A DNA stretch of 64,000 nucleotides, taken from NCBI GenBank assembly GCA_039621445.1, contig CP154956.1, positions 92,103,934 to 92,167,933 of the forward strand, written 5' to 3'. Both the position numbers and the translations under genes were made by a program. Below the pieces are notes generated by a model that was not told the origin of the DNA, ran no database searches, and saw only the letters and a list, made by a program, of their open reading frames with translations. The stretch comes from Euglena gracilis (lineage: Eukaryota; Euglenida; Euglenophyceae; Euglenales). Of the stretch, positions 10,096 to 20,753 are shown piece after piece (position 1 is the stretch's first letter; each line of letters opens with the position of its first letter).

Positions 10096-10640
10096 TTTGG
10101 AGGACAGCTGCGCGGAGCTGCGCAACGTGGAAGACGAGGGCATCCCTGATTCGTCTGCTGGAGAGGGTTCTTCATCAGAATCTGCCCCCCCCCAGAAGAG
10201 AAATTGAAAGTGACACTGCCCACCCAAAACGGAAATCGCCACCAGTTCCGTATGGAATGGAAGAATGGCAGAGATTGGTTGCATTTTTGAAGCATCCCAT
10301 GGCATGTGGTGTGCTATTTGCCATCAATTTCGTCAGAATCCAAAAGTGATCCGGAAGTGATGGGGATGGGTCAGAAAAGGACTTCTCTTGCAATGCCAAC
10401 AAAAGTGTACACTTACATAACATCATATCCCGGAGCGAGGGAAAGTATCATCTTGCTGCAAAGGCCATGTTGAATCGACCACAAACAGGTCTGAGCCAAT
10501 CCCTTATTCAACTTCTGTCTGCTTTGGTACCGCAAGCAAAGATGTTGTTCAAAATTATTTTGTGGATTGTGAAGCGTGGAATCGCTTACCGAAAGCTTTG
10601 TTCATTGTTAGACTGTGGTTTTGCAGAAGCAGCCATGGGA
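10096..10640 (+). pseudogene. Decayed zinc-finger/hAT-transposase-like gene fragment
   Basis: Three reading frames each hold part of one recognisable protein. The first has an E/S/D-rich lead and PYGMEEWQRLVAFLKHP (about 10246-10296). The second has GMWCAICHQF, a CxxC knuckle (about 10301-10331). The third runs about 10355-10636 with CNANKSV, then HNIISRSEGKYHLAAKAML and a hydrophobic VPQAKMLFKIILW.VKRGIAYRK segment. A W, CxxC, C..H..H(x)A finger followed by such a helix resembles TTF-type finger proteins derived from hAT transposases; this is a family inference. Frameshifts and a TGA at 10347-10349 mark it as broken, unless indels are sequencing errors. It sits directly right of the element ending at 10095. 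Confidence 0.45.
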
Positions 10641-10696
10641 ACCTGAGTTCCTCAAGCCCGGGTGAGCGACATCTTATGTTCGTCTGTAAATTCTTC

Positions 10697-11139
10697 ATCT
10701 TACCCCCCCCTGTCGTACGACCACCCCACAATACCCATTATAACGACCACCCCCCGGTCGCAGGTTGCAGGTTAGGGGGGTATGACGACCCCCCCGGTCG
10801 CAGGTTGAGGTCAGGACCGAAAAAGAGGCTGTTTTTTTGAGGTTGTATGAAGATGCATCCATGCATGTCGCCTTTTTCCAGGCATTTTCCATGTTCCCCG
10901 CCGGCGTTCATGTTTTGTACACCCGTAGCGCTTTCACGCTGCTTGCTTTGATGTGCGTCGCACCCATGACGGCAGTTCGGGTCCCCATTGGTATCGGTCA
11001 ACACTGTGAACAACGACCACCCCCACTGTAACGACCCTCCCCCGGTCGCAGGTTGCAGATTAGCGGGGTTTAACGACCACCCCCCCCCCCCCCGGTCGCA
11101 GGTTGCAGGTACCCGGTCGTACGACAAGGGGGGGTACAA
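10697..11139. mobile_element. TIR element with GGTCGCAGGTTGCAGG repeats
   Basis: The ends are C-run + TGTCGTACGACC (about 10702-10722) and GGTCGTACGACA + G-run (about 11114-11134), with TA at both outer edges. Inside are five copies of CGGTCGCAGGTTG(C)AGG, each preceded by ACGACC and a C-run, two near the left end and two or three near the right. The central 150 bp is unrelated unique sequence with CATCCATGCATG. It is non-coding. Confidence 0.65.
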
Positions 11140-11159
11140 ATTTGTGCTTCACAACTTTT

Positions 11160-11312
11160 ATTTTATGTTTCACCAAGGAAAATTTGTGTATCACATATGT
11201 ATCACCAAAATTTTTTTAATGTATCACATATGTATCACCAATTTTTTTTTAACGTATCACATATGTATCACCAAAAAAAAAATTAATGTATCACAGATAC
11301 GTTGTGATACGC
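11160..11312. repeat. GTATCACATATGTATCACC array 2
   Basis: Four units of the same design as 9505-9665, ending CAGATACGTTGTGATACGCA. Terminal phrases of the two arrays are mutually inverted, suggesting they once bounded one larger unit or are two copies of one element. Confidence 0.75.
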
Positions 11313-11334
11313 ACTAAATGGCGGTCTGGTCGTC

Positions 11335-12480
11335 TTCCTGCCCGAACCGGTGTTCTGAACGCCGGTTGCCCCAAACATGGGTATCTGGGGCGAAATTGAC
11401 CGTGATTCCTCAGCCGCCGGTTCGGGCGTGAACCCGGAGCCCCCTAGAAGCGGTTTCAAAAACTGTGTCCCAGACGCCGGTTCGGGCGTGAAACCGGTGC
11501 CTGGGATGCCGGTTCAGGCGGTAGCCCAAACCAAATTGGACCAAATTGAAACACGAAAAATGGCTGTCCCGAAACATCAAAACCGTCTCGCCGCCCTTTT
11601 GGGCGGCAGGCAAAGGTGTCGAAAGGGGATCGGGGGGCAGGGCAATACGGGAATCCCCAGGGGGGGGGGGGCGACCCTCCCCCATCCTGGAACCCCCACC
11701 AGGTTTTTAAGAAAATCCCTTTGAAACCGTGTATTGGGGATCTGGCTTCACGCCCGAACCGGCGTCTGGGACGCCGGTTCGGTTAGTTTTGGGCAGCTTT
11801 GGGCCCAAATTGGCCGCCGATCGAATTGGCAGATTCCACACTTCTGAAACCATGTTGCCCATCAATCAAAAGCTCTTCTCAAGGGCTTCGACAGATGGCC
11901 ACAGAATTCGGCCATAATGCACATAGCCCTTATTTTCAGTGATCGTGTATTCCAAAATTTGACATCTTAATTTGTCAAATCCCACATCTCAGGAAACATA
12001 TTGCATATCAAACGAAAGCTCTCGCCAAGACCTGTCGCTTGGTACCCCAGAACTCAGCCACATTGCACAGCGCTCTGAAAATCAGCGATCGCATTTTCTG
12101 ACCCTGTTTGCAAATTCGAATTCCACTTTTCAGCTGCCATATTGCCCATTGATCGAAAGCTCTTCTCAAGGGCTTTCAGCAGATGGCCTTAGATTTCAGC
12201 CATGCTGCATGGTACTCTATTTCAGGATCCCCAAATTTGGCCAAAAGGAAAGTTGTTCAAAAACCCCAATTTCTGGCATAAGACCCCCCAAGAACTGCTC
12301 AAATATGATTGCCACCTGTCTACCAACCCTTTTGGAGACTTTTTGGCACTTTTTATTTTGGGTCTCCCAGACGCCGGTTTCACGCCCGAACCGGCGTCCA
12401 GGACGCCGGTTCGGGCAGGAAATTTCCCGCCCGAACCGGCGTCCCAGACGCCGGTTCGCGTGAACCCGGAGCCTCCAGAC
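11335..12480. repeat. 'GATCGAAAGCTCTTC' repeat block with palindrome modules (empty-site copy)
   Basis: Palindrome modules CGCCGGTTCGGGCG flank three phrases of the AAAGCTCTTCTCAAGGGC type at about 11868, 12010 and 12150, giving an approximate period of 140 bp. 12200-12370 aligns by eye with 8640-8732 plus 9403-9485, lacking the 670-bp element. No conserved frame. Confidence 0.6.
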
Positions 12481-12639
12481 ACGGTTTCAAAAAAAAACAC
12501 ACTTGATTTCTCCCCCATTTTGGTTCCTCAGGTAATATTCAATCTGCGGTGCTTGTTCGCTGCATGACCGCCACTAACCCAAACCCAAACCCTCACCCTG
12601 GGAGGTCAGGCAGGGGTGGGGGGGGCTGTGGACCCCCCC

Positions 12640-12930
12640 GGTGAAGTTCACCGGTGAACATTCACCGGGGGGGGGGGTACTTTCGGCGGTGAAGTTCACC
12701 GGTGAAGTTCACCGGTGAACTTCACCGTTTTGATGGTTGGGGTGAAATTTTCATGGGTAAAATTTTGCTCCTTTCCTCTCAAAATGGTCATTTTGAGGTT
12801 GATGCTTCATGGAATTTTATCGAAATTTCCGAAAACTTGCCCAAAATGCCATTTTTGGCCATTTTTGGCCAAAAAAGTGCTCTCTTGGTGAACTTCACCG
12901 GTGAAGTTCACCAATGGGTTAGGCAGAGGG
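12640..12930. repeat. GGTGAAGTTCACC palindrome array
   Basis: Repeated 14-bp near-palindromes GGTGAAGTTCACC / GGTGAACATTCACC lie at 12640-12730 and again at 12889-12914, flanked by C/G runs. The two clusters are in inverted arrangement around AT-rich sequence. A further pair is at 17953-17981. Confidence 0.7.
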
Positions 12931-14735
12931 GGGGGGGGAGGGGGTCCGGGACCCCCCGCTGAACTTTCTATATCGAGAACTGTGTCCCAAACGCCGGTTC
13001 GGGCGTGAAACCTGTGCCTGGGACGCCGGTTCGGGCAGTTTTTTTGCAGTGCAGTTTTTGACCGGCCCGTGTGCAGTTTCTCCACCCCCCTGGTGGCGGT
13101 CATGCAGCGAACAAGAACCCAAATCTGCTGCCATCTGCTGCCAAAACCCCTCCAAAACGGGGTTTCCAAAAGAGATTTGATCCTTACCTTTGTCTCTGCC
13201 CTGAGGGGGCTCCACCTCATACCAATACCCGCACCCCCCCAGGATTGTCCCAAGGGTCCAAGGGTCCAAGGCGTCCCAAGGGGTGGCCAATCGGGGGGGG
13301 GGCTTACTTATTGACTTACTTATTTACTTGCTTATTTACTTGCTTTCTTTTTCACTGGCCCAAATTTTCCTGCATGAAGAATGTGAAAATGCAATTTTGG
13401 GGAATTTCCAGAATAGAATACCATGCAGCATGGCTGAAGTCTAAGGCCATCTGAGAAGCCTTTGAGAAGGGCCTTTGATCAAGGGGCAACAGCCATTGAG
13501 AAGAGCTTTCGATCGAGGGGCAACATGGAATCAGACACGTGAACGAACTACCACGCGTAAACAGGCGAAATCCCTTTTATGTGCGAGGCAAGGATGGCCA
13601 CGGGTAAACGTTTAATGACCTCAGTTGGACAATTGGAGGATTGAAAATCAAAATTGAGAGTTTTCCCTTTTTTTTTGCATATTGACGACCAGTCACTGGC
13701 GACCCCAATGATTTAACCACCCCCACATCTAAACAATTTTTAAGCCCCTCTAAAAAAATTGTGTAAATTCACACCAAAACTGCCCAAAGCCCTCCAAGCT
13801 GGTTTCAGAAACCCCAATTGGGGGCCAGAATTTGGTCACTAGCGACCCCCAAAACTCCATGGCCAATTTCCTGCTCGCAGCCGGGTGTTTTGCACAGATG
13901 CCTTTTGAAACTTCAACAGGAGTGGACCTTTTTCCATCGGTGCAGTGGTGAGGCTTGTTTTCGTTGTGCAAAAAATAAAATGACGGAGAACTATTTTTTT
14001 GGAACAAGTGCAAATATTTTTGGGATGCAGCGCAAATTTTTTGAGACCTTTGGGCAAATTTTTTGAAGGCGCTGGGCAAAATTTAAAAAAAATTTTGACA
14101 CATTGGGGCAAATTCTTTTGCTAGGCAGGGCAAACATTTCGGACGCTGGGTGTAAAAATTTGGCAATTTTTTGCCATTTTTATCCCAGATTATCCTTTGG
14201 AAACCAGACTCCCTCAGCCCCCCCCCCCCCATTTGACCAATGGTCGGGCTCCTTCAGACCTCCTATTTGCCAACTAGGGGGGGTACAATTGGGGGGGGGG
14301 GTTCGAGGACTCCCACCCTCAATTGTTGATTTGTGCAAAATTGGTCGATTTTTTTGTGCATGGTTGGATTCATCATGACTTTTCTGACAAATCAAAATTT
14401 TCGAAACGGATGTTTTGGGTTGTCTGCGCCTTCTTTTGCGGCCTTGCCAAATTTGGCTGCTCTTGTCCCAGAGGCCAATTGCCCAATTTGCAGGGGGGGG
14501 GGGCAAATTGGGGAGTGAGGGTGAACATTGCCACATTTCACAGGCATTCACCTGAAAAAGCCCAGAACCAGAATGAAACGGCATTTACATTGCTCCACCG
14601 CTGATGTTTGCGTTGGTTGATTTTTGCATGTATTTTGTGACCTGAAATGTTAATGTCGTTTCTCACTTTTTCTTTGAAATTCTGTCAGCCTGAGCATCCT
14701 CTGAATGCAAACTGCATCATTGTCAAACCTCACAG
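12931..14735. other. No gene recognised; repeat relics
   Basis: CGCCGGTTCGGGCG modules at 12985-13040, TTACTTATTTACTTGC repeats at 13305-13350, inverted GAGCTTTCGATCGAGGGG at about 13501, and a poly-C/poly-G-bounded relic at 14215-14310. Open frames are not supported by splice signals. Confidence 0.4.
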
Positions 14736-14839
14736 GCAATTGGGGACACACGTGTGACAGAGAGGTCCTCATTGAAGGACCATGCAATGGCAAGTGCATG
14801 CTGAAAGCCAAGTGCCAAGACGTGAAAGAGAAATTCAAG
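14736..14839 (+). CDS. Candidate Cys-rich exon
   Basis: Bounded by CCTCACAG (acceptor) and AAG|GTTCTC (donor); 104 nt, phase 1 in and phase 0 out. It encodes about 34 residues with four Cys in a C-x10-C-x3-C-x5-C pattern, NWGHTCDREVLIEGPCNGKC then AKCQDVKEKFK. The out-phase is compatible with the exon at 21140-21298, also Cys-containing, but a 6.3-kb intron would separate them. No family recognised. Confidence 0.35.
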
Positions 14840-14928
14840 GTTCTCCCATTTGTTCTCTTCACATCAAAAAGAGCACAAAATGCATCCTGTTTTTTTTTAA
14901 ACAGACCCCTTTGTTGAGAACGCTTTTG

Positions 14929-14978
14929 CTCTCTCTCTCTCTCTCTGTGTGTGTGTGGTGTGTGTGTGTGTGTGTGTC
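14929..14978. repeat. (CT)n(GT)n microsatellite
   Basis: About nine CT units followed by about sixteen GT units with one GGTG interruption. Confidence 0.95.
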
Positions 14979-14999
14979 ATACATCTCTCTAAGGTTTTG

Positions 15000-15430
15000 C
15001 GAACCCCCCCCCCCGGGGGGGGGCGGCTGCAGCCAGCCCCGATTTGGGCCCAGCCCAGCCGCAGCAGCACCCCCCCCCGGGGGGGGTGCTGCTAGCCCAG
15101 CTAGCCAGCCCCTTTTTTGGGGGTCCAGCCCAAAATTTTTCGGCGCGAAGCGCCGAAATTTTTTGAAAAACTGTGTTCAAAAGTGGTCAAAAATGGGGTT
15201 TGGGGGGCGTTTGGGGCATTTTTGGGGGGTTTCAGATGCATCATTTTTTCAAAACTGTGTTCTGCAGGTCATTTTTGGGCATTTTTCCGATTTCAGTCCA
15301 GCTCGCCCCGGTTCGGGTCCAGCCGGGGCCCAGCCCCCCCCCCCCCCCGGGGGGGCGGGCGGGCTAGCCAGCCCAAATTTCTAGCCAGCCCAAATTTCTA
15401 GCCCTAGCCCAGCACCCCCCCCCCGGGGTC
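15000..15430. repeat. CTAGCCAGCC hairpin element
   Basis: Paired C-run/G-run blocks surround CAGCCCAGCCGCAGCAGC and GTGCTGCTAGCCCAGC. The central hairpin is CGGCGCGAAGCGCCG (15141-15155) in an AAATTTTT context, and several AGCTAGCCAGCC words occur. A related element with GACTAGCTAGCC words is at 50281-50725. Non-coding. Confidence 0.6.
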
Positions 15431-16969
15431 CTTAAAGAGATGTATGGTGTGTGTGTTTTAAAAAATTAACAACTTCTCCTGAACCCAAAATCACCCACAG
15501 GCAAAGCATTTGGGTAAGGTAGGGATTTTTGCTTTCCTGCCCCAAAATCAGGCTATTTTACATGTTATTTGAGTGGAAAGAAATTAATCTCATTATTAAT
15601 GTTGAACCCCCCCCATTCTGTGCAGTGCTGAGCTCTTTAACCTGCCTGATGGTGCCACGGATGTTTGAGCCATGTGGTTGCTGGCAGACCTGCGGCCCGG
15701 CCCGGCCCGGCGTCCCGGCCGGCAGCCCAGCGGCACAGCCCAGCGGCATGGCCTGGGGCCGGCGGCCTGGCCAAGGGCCCAACTGGCCTGGCCTGGCCCA
15801 CGGCCCGGACGCCTGGAGGCCCGGTGGCCCGGCCTGGGCGCGCTGGCCCTGGTGGCACAGCTTCATTTTTGGTTCCCAATGATTGCTTTTGATTGGTTGA
15901 GGTATTGCGAAAATTGGCCCCCAATGGCAAATCGACCTTACACCCCCCCCCCACACACTAAGGCTAGTGGGGGCCCCAATTTTGCAATATATGGATTGGC
16001 CGCCATTGTAAAATATTTGAAATCTTCGATTTTTTTGACCCCGAAATGGCCCAAAACAGCAAAAAACAGCAAGTCAAACAGGCCAACAGTATTTTGAGTG
16101 AAACGGCCTGAAAATGGCCATAATTTGGGCAAGTGGTGGAGTTGCAAGGAAAACAAACTACTTTTGGATAGGGTGTTCTAGGCTTTAATTTAGGTCGCCC
16201 AACATTTTCTTTGACTTTGCTTCATCCCCCCCCCCCCCCCCAAATGCCTCAATATGGCTGTATTGGCCCACAAAAAACGAGCTGGAACGTGTAAACGGCC
16301 AGGCGTGTCAGAGGCCAAAACAGCGTAGGGGGGGGGCAATAGAGGGTCTCCAGGGGGACATGGGCACATTTGGTCTGGCAGGCACTTTCGGAAATAATGC
16401 CCGTTTTCTCATTTTTTTTTTGAAAATGTATATTTTGACCTCTCCTCGACAGAATGGCAGAGTCAAAACTGGGGGGGGGTCCACCTCCCCTTTCCCCTGG
16501 TGGAAGCTTCGCTCTTCTCCAAAAAAGGAAGAAGGAAGAGCGCAGCAACCCCCCCCCCCTGAATGACCCAGGAACCCAGCCCGGGGGTCATTTTTTCTGG
16601 CTGCGCCTGACCTTTAGCCCATTGCCGGGTCATTTGAAGGGGAGTGTCTTGTATTTAAATAACATAAATAACATTTGACCCCGGATTGCACAGAGGAAAA
16701 ATGTTCCTGGCCGCATTGACCTGCTGATGATTTGGGACAGCAAATGCAATAGACATTTACATTATAGGCTAGGTTGACAATTGTTGGGAACTTGACAGTC
16801 CAGCTGAGCCCCCCCCCCCCCTGTGTGCACCTGACCATACCTCAACTTCACCACTGAAAATGGAGGATTCTTTGCCAAGTCATTATTGTCAGAAGAAGAT
16901 AAAAGAAACTCCACTCCTTCGGTGTTCCCACCCATCAGAAGCCCTTTTGTTTCAAAACGGCTTTTCGAC
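15431..16969. other. No gene; GC island and poly-C relics
   Basis: A GC-rich tract of GGCCCGGC/GGCCTGGC words at 15690-15865 opens all frames and gives false ORFs. Poly-C relics lie at 15942, 16223 and 16808. No splice-supported coding segment found. Confidence 0.4.
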
Positions 16970-17091
16970 AAAACGGCGAAAAAGCCGTTTAGCCGTCAGC
17001 AAAACGGCAAAAAAGCCGTTTCGCCATTGGCAAAACGGCAAAAAAGCCGTTTCGCCGTTGGCAAAACGGCGAAAAAGCCGTTTTGCCAGCC
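16970..17091. repeat. 31-bp self-complementary minisatellite
   Basis: Four tandem units of 31 bp, each containing AAAACGGC-(G/A)AAAAA-GCCGTTT, a 7-bp-stem hairpin, with short spacers of GCCGTCAGC, GCCATTGGC and GCCGTTGGC. A fifth partial unit precedes it at about 16953. The bracketing unique sequence has TGTTCCCACCC at 16923 and GGGTGGGAACA at 17140, possible outer inverted ends. Confidence 0.85.
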
Positions 17092-17196
17092 AAAAGTGAG
17101 AAAAATGGCAAAAAGCCGAAAAGTCGAAATGAAACACATACGGGTGGGAACAGGTCCCGGAACGCCCCCACCACAAACATGATTATCAAGCAAAGT

Positions 17197-17330
17197 TGCG
17201 TAACCCCCCCCCCCTAATAGTGCTGCGGGGCCAATGGAGCTGCGGGTCCAAATAGTGCTGCAACCCCCCCGCCGGCGGAGGCGGCCGTCCAATAGTGCGG
17301 CACTGCAATACTATTTGGGGGGTTTACTTG
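17197..17330. mobile_element. Small TIR element, AATAGTGCTGC ends
   Basis: From GTAACCCCC..CTAATAGTGCTGC to GCAATACTATTTGGGGGGTTTAC, inverted. The interior repeats AATAGTGC(T/G)GC four times. About 130 bp, non-coding. Confidence 0.6.
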
Positions 17331-18061
17331 ACAGGGGCCTGCCTACCACAACGATGAACTTCATTGGCAAAATTCACCACATGAGCACCATTTTTGACCG
17401 AAGATGATGCAAAAACGACCAAAAATGGGCAACTTTTTTATAAATTTGAAAAGCAATTCCAACGGGGAAAAATCTGTCAGGAAAAATGTTGGACGCATCC
17501 TTGAAATGCTGGGGAAAATTGTGGATGCTGGTTTAAAAACGGCTGGAAAAAATCCTAGACGGAAAAATCTTGGGAACCCATTTTTCAGGAGATCCATCAG
17601 AATTAACTTCAAAATCCTGAGGTTTTCTCAAATCTAATGTTCAAATATTGGTGACATTCAAAACTCCGACCTGCAAAGTGAAGCAAAGAACACATTTTTT
17701 ATTTGGATGATCAACCCACCTCCGAACAGAATATTTCAGCAGTTGGTGTGAAGCACTGACAATAATTTTTGGGCGTTTACTGGAAATTTGATTTTCCTTG
17801 GTGGAAAAATCCTGGCCGGATCCTTAAAGGTGGGGAAACCCTGGAGGAAATTTCGTTTAGAATTTCCCCACAACAAGTTTTCCATTCAAGCCCCCCCCTC
17901 CCCGGTATTGAAATTCATCCCCAGCTGCGCGGCGCAAGAACCCCCTGCCCGCGGTGAATGTTCACCGGTGAACATTCACCAGGGGGTCCAGAGCACCCCC
18001 AGAAGGGGATTCCTTGAGGAGAGCAGGTGATAGAGGGTGGGGGACCCCCAGGGACCCCCAC
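17331..18061. other. No gene recognised
   Basis: AT-rich sequence with no splice-supported frame. GTGAATGTTCACCGGTGAAC (17953-17972) repeats the palindrome of the 12640 array. A related 'GGAAAAATCC(T/A)GG' word recurs at about 17467, 17545 and 17804. Confidence 0.4.
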
Positions 18062-18158
18062 TCTCAACCCTAACCCTAACCCGAACCCTGACCCTAACCC
18101 TAACCCTAACCCTAACCCTGACCTTAACCCTAACCCTAACCCTAACCCGTGGGTGGGC
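18062..18158. repeat. Interstitial CCCTAA telomere-like tract
   Basis: About 15 units of CCCTAA with CCCGAA and CCCTGA variants. It is internal, not terminal. Similar shorter tracts occur at 21915-22030 (TTAGGG), 57090, 57230, 58465, 58680 and 58825-58860. Confidence 0.85.
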
Positions 18159-18275
18159 TGGTGGATGGGTGGTTGGATGGATGGGTGGGTGGGTGGATGG
18201 GTGGTTGGATGGATGGATGGATGGTTTGGCCGGGCGGGTGGGTGGGTGGACGGATGGAGGGATGGATGAATGGAT
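18150..18275. repeat. GGATGGGTGGTT minisatellite
   Basis: Degenerate tandem of GGTGGATGGGTGGTTGGAT and GGATGGATGG words immediately after the telomere-like tract. It creates Trp/Gly-rich false ORFs. Confidence 0.85.
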
Positions 18276-18483
18276 GGGTCGGTCACTTTGGCCACTGGGT
18301 CGAAAATCGCCAAAAAATCAAAAAAATTCTGGCACCTTTGGCGCCAGGTGGCCACCTTTAGCCAATCCTGGCCGACCCCAGGAGTTCTGGAGCCGAAACC
18401 CAGTCGCTCATTCCAAAAAATAAAAAAAGACAGTCAGTCACCCCCCGGGGGGGGTCAGACGCAATTTGAGCAATGGTATGCCC

Positions 18484-19640
18484 CCCACCAGGCACCTATG
18501 CTGACCGCAGCCGACCGCAGCCGACCGCGGCCGACCGCGGGTTTCAGGACTGTCATAGGTGGGGTGCCGACCGCAGCCGACCGCAGCCGACCGCGCAACT
18601 TTTTTCTAATTGGTGTCAATTTTTCAGTGAGAATGAGGAATTAGGCTCATTTTTATCCAGATGTTGAGATTTTTCTGGCTCATCTGGCTCATGTTGTCAC
18701 TTTCGGCCACTTTTGGCCACTTTTGTCCCCTTTTGGCCCATTTACCACCATAATTCTCCCTATTTTGACCATTTTTGGCCACTTTTTGCCCACTTCTTGT
18801 AATTTTGGGCCATTTTGCCCTGCTCTTGGGCCATTTTGGGCCATTTTGGGCCATTTTTGACCATTTAAAGCCACTTTCGACCTTTTCTTTTGTTATTTTT
18901 GCCCATTTTTTGGTCTCTTTTTGGTCCAATTTGACCATTTTGAGCATTTTGCGCCAGTTTGTTGCCAAAAGTGAACAAAAGCTGCTAAAGTGACCCAAAT
19001 TGGCCAAAAGCAGGGTCATTTTGGGCCATTTTTGAGCATTTTTTTGTTATTTTTTGCCTGCCTTTGGAACTTTTGGCCATTTTAACCATGTTTTGCCACT
19101 TTTAGGCCTTTTTTAGGTCACGTTTGGCTGCTCTTGATGTCAAAAGCAACAAAAAGATGTTTAAAGTGGCCTGAAAGTGGCCAGAAGTGGGTAAAAATGG
19201 CCAAAAGCAGAGAAAAGTTGTCAAAAGTGGGCTAAAGAGGCCAAAAGTGGTCAAAAGAGGTCAAAGCAAAGCAAAAGCTGGCCAAAAGCAGCCAAAACAC
19301 AGCAAAAAAAATGGGCAAAAGCAACAAAGTGACCAAAAGAAAGCAAAAGGCAGGAAATAATGGGCAAAGGCAGCAAAAATCTACCAAAAGTGGGCAACGG
19401 TGGCCAAAAGCAGTCCAAAAGCATCAAAAGCTGGCCAAAAGCAGCGAAAAGTGGCCAAAAGTCGGCAACAGTGGATTGTGTGATTGTGATATATGCTCAT
19501 TTTTTGTTGGCCTGCCCCCCACCTACAGCCAACTACCTTGCCGACCGCAGCCGACCGCAGCCGACTGCAGCCGACCGCGGCTGACCGCAGCCGACCGCAG
19601 GCTAAAATTTGGAATCTGTCATAGGTGCTTGCCCCCCACC
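18484..19640. repeat. Composite inverted repeat bounded by CCGACCGCAG arrays
   Basis: 10-bp (CCGACCGCAG)n arrays lie at 18502-18597 and 19541-19605, each adjoining CACCTATG/CATAGGTG words. Between them, 18690-19130 is a run of TTTTGGCCA-type units and 19150-19470 a run of the complement, GGCCAAAAG, so the whole is a large imperfect palindrome. ORFs here are low complexity. Confidence 0.65.
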
Positions 19641-20139
19641 CACCGTGGCACTCATGCAAGGAAAAATTCTTTTCGGGGCCAAGCGCCGAAGGAAAATTTT
19701 GACCAAATAATCGGCGCAAAATGCGGGAAGGCTTGTTGGGGGGGGGTTTGCCCCCCCCCCCCACCAGGATGGGTTGACACCCACTCACCACCCATAAGGT
19801 TGAGGGGATTCCTGTACAGCCCTGCCTGGGGGTTGGGTGGGGTGGGGTCTGGCTTGCGGAATTCTCTGCCCCCCCCCCTACACCATTGCCCAACCTCCCA
19901 CGGGTGCCAAAACAATCCTTTCTTGGGGGGGGGGGAGAACAGAATTCAGCGTAAAGTTGACGTGTTGCGCCTTATCTGCTGCCAAGACGGTCACGGTTGC
20001 CTTTTTCAAGTGCCTGTCCTCCATGTTGCACAGGCATGACAAAATACAAAGGAAAGAAAGCTGATTCAAAATGGCGGTAAATAGTTGTGCTTGCTTTCAT
20101 TCCAACGTTTTCACTCTGGAGCCAAGGTTGTTGGGTCGG
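19641..20139. other. No gene; hairpin relic
   Basis: A GCCAAGCGCCGAAGG hairpin relic lies at about 19678-19692, and C/G-run-bounded relics at 19735-19765 and 19868-19935. Confidence 0.4.
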
Positions 20140-20445
20140 AGGCAGGCTGTTTTTTTATCGGGTGCCGACCCCACCCGGGGGGGGGGGGTGCCTGGGCAGG
20201 CACTCCAAGGCACTCCCGATCCGGCCCCCCAGGGGGGGGTAGGGCCAAAAGTGCCCCAGCACAGACCCCGGTGCCGAAGGCGCCAGGGAGCCAAAAATGG
20301 CCTATTGTCAAAGGAATGTGCCTTGGCACAGGCCGAAATCCGACCCCCCCCCCCGGGAGGTGGTGCCTGCCTGGGCAGGCACCCCAAGGCACTCCGGACC
20401 CCCCCCTCCCTCCCCTGGGGTTGGTAAAAAAACAGCCTGGTCGGA
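20140..20445 (-). repeat. Family A hairpin element, copy 2
   Basis: Inverted relative to 1836-2085: GTGCCGACCCCACCC at the left, GGGGTTGGTAAAAAAACAGCC at the right (20417-20437). It shares TGCCTGCCTGGGCAGGCA and a central GGTGCCGAAGGCGCC hairpin (20270-20284). Non-coding. Confidence 0.65.
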
Positions 20446-20571
20446 GAGCCAAAATTTTGGGGCCAAGGGTCAAATATCTTGTTGGACGAGGGCCAAAATT
20501 TGTGGTTGAGGGCCAAAATTTTGGGTCCCTGGCTGTCGATGAGCTGTAAAGGCATGTTTTCACTGTGCCAG

Positions 20572-20753
20572 ATGGACAGAATCTGCAGAATACCCCTACA
20601 GAATCTGATTTTGTGTCGACGCCTGCCATAGCAACAGAAAAAAGCAGGAAAGTACAACACAGACCATCCCATCTTCGTTCAAAGGGAGATGGCACTCAGA
20701 AAATGCCTTGTGAACGGCGTCCTCAAGCAAAACTGATGTTTCTGGGGACATGA
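20572..20753 (+). CDS. Candidate exon, polar protein
   Basis: After TTTCACTGTGCCAG the frame is open to TGA at 20751-20753. It encodes GQNLQNTPTESDFVS, then a basic segment (KSRKVQHRPSHLRSKG) and CERRPQAKL. Composition is protein-like and unlike the surrounding repeats. No domain is recognised; exon limits at the 3' end are uncertain. Confidence 0.3.

Noticed and set aside
11405-11500. tRNA-like B box in GCCGGTTCGGGCG modules
   Set aside because: GGTTCG resembles a T-loop but no A box, acceptor stem or cloverleaf could be built around any copy.
15529-16097. Several overlapping Pro/Ala/Gly-rich ORFs on both strands
   Set aside because: A GC-rich GGCCCGGC tract depletes stop codons in every frame; no splice sites or domain.
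16970-17091. CRISPR array
   Set aside because: Although repeat-spacer in look, the 31-bp period leaves only about 9 bp of variable spacer, there are no cas genes, and the context is eukaryotic.
18027-18423. Trp/Gly-rich and Asn-Pro repeat ORFs
   Set aside because: They come from the GGATGG minisatellite and the CCCTAA tract.
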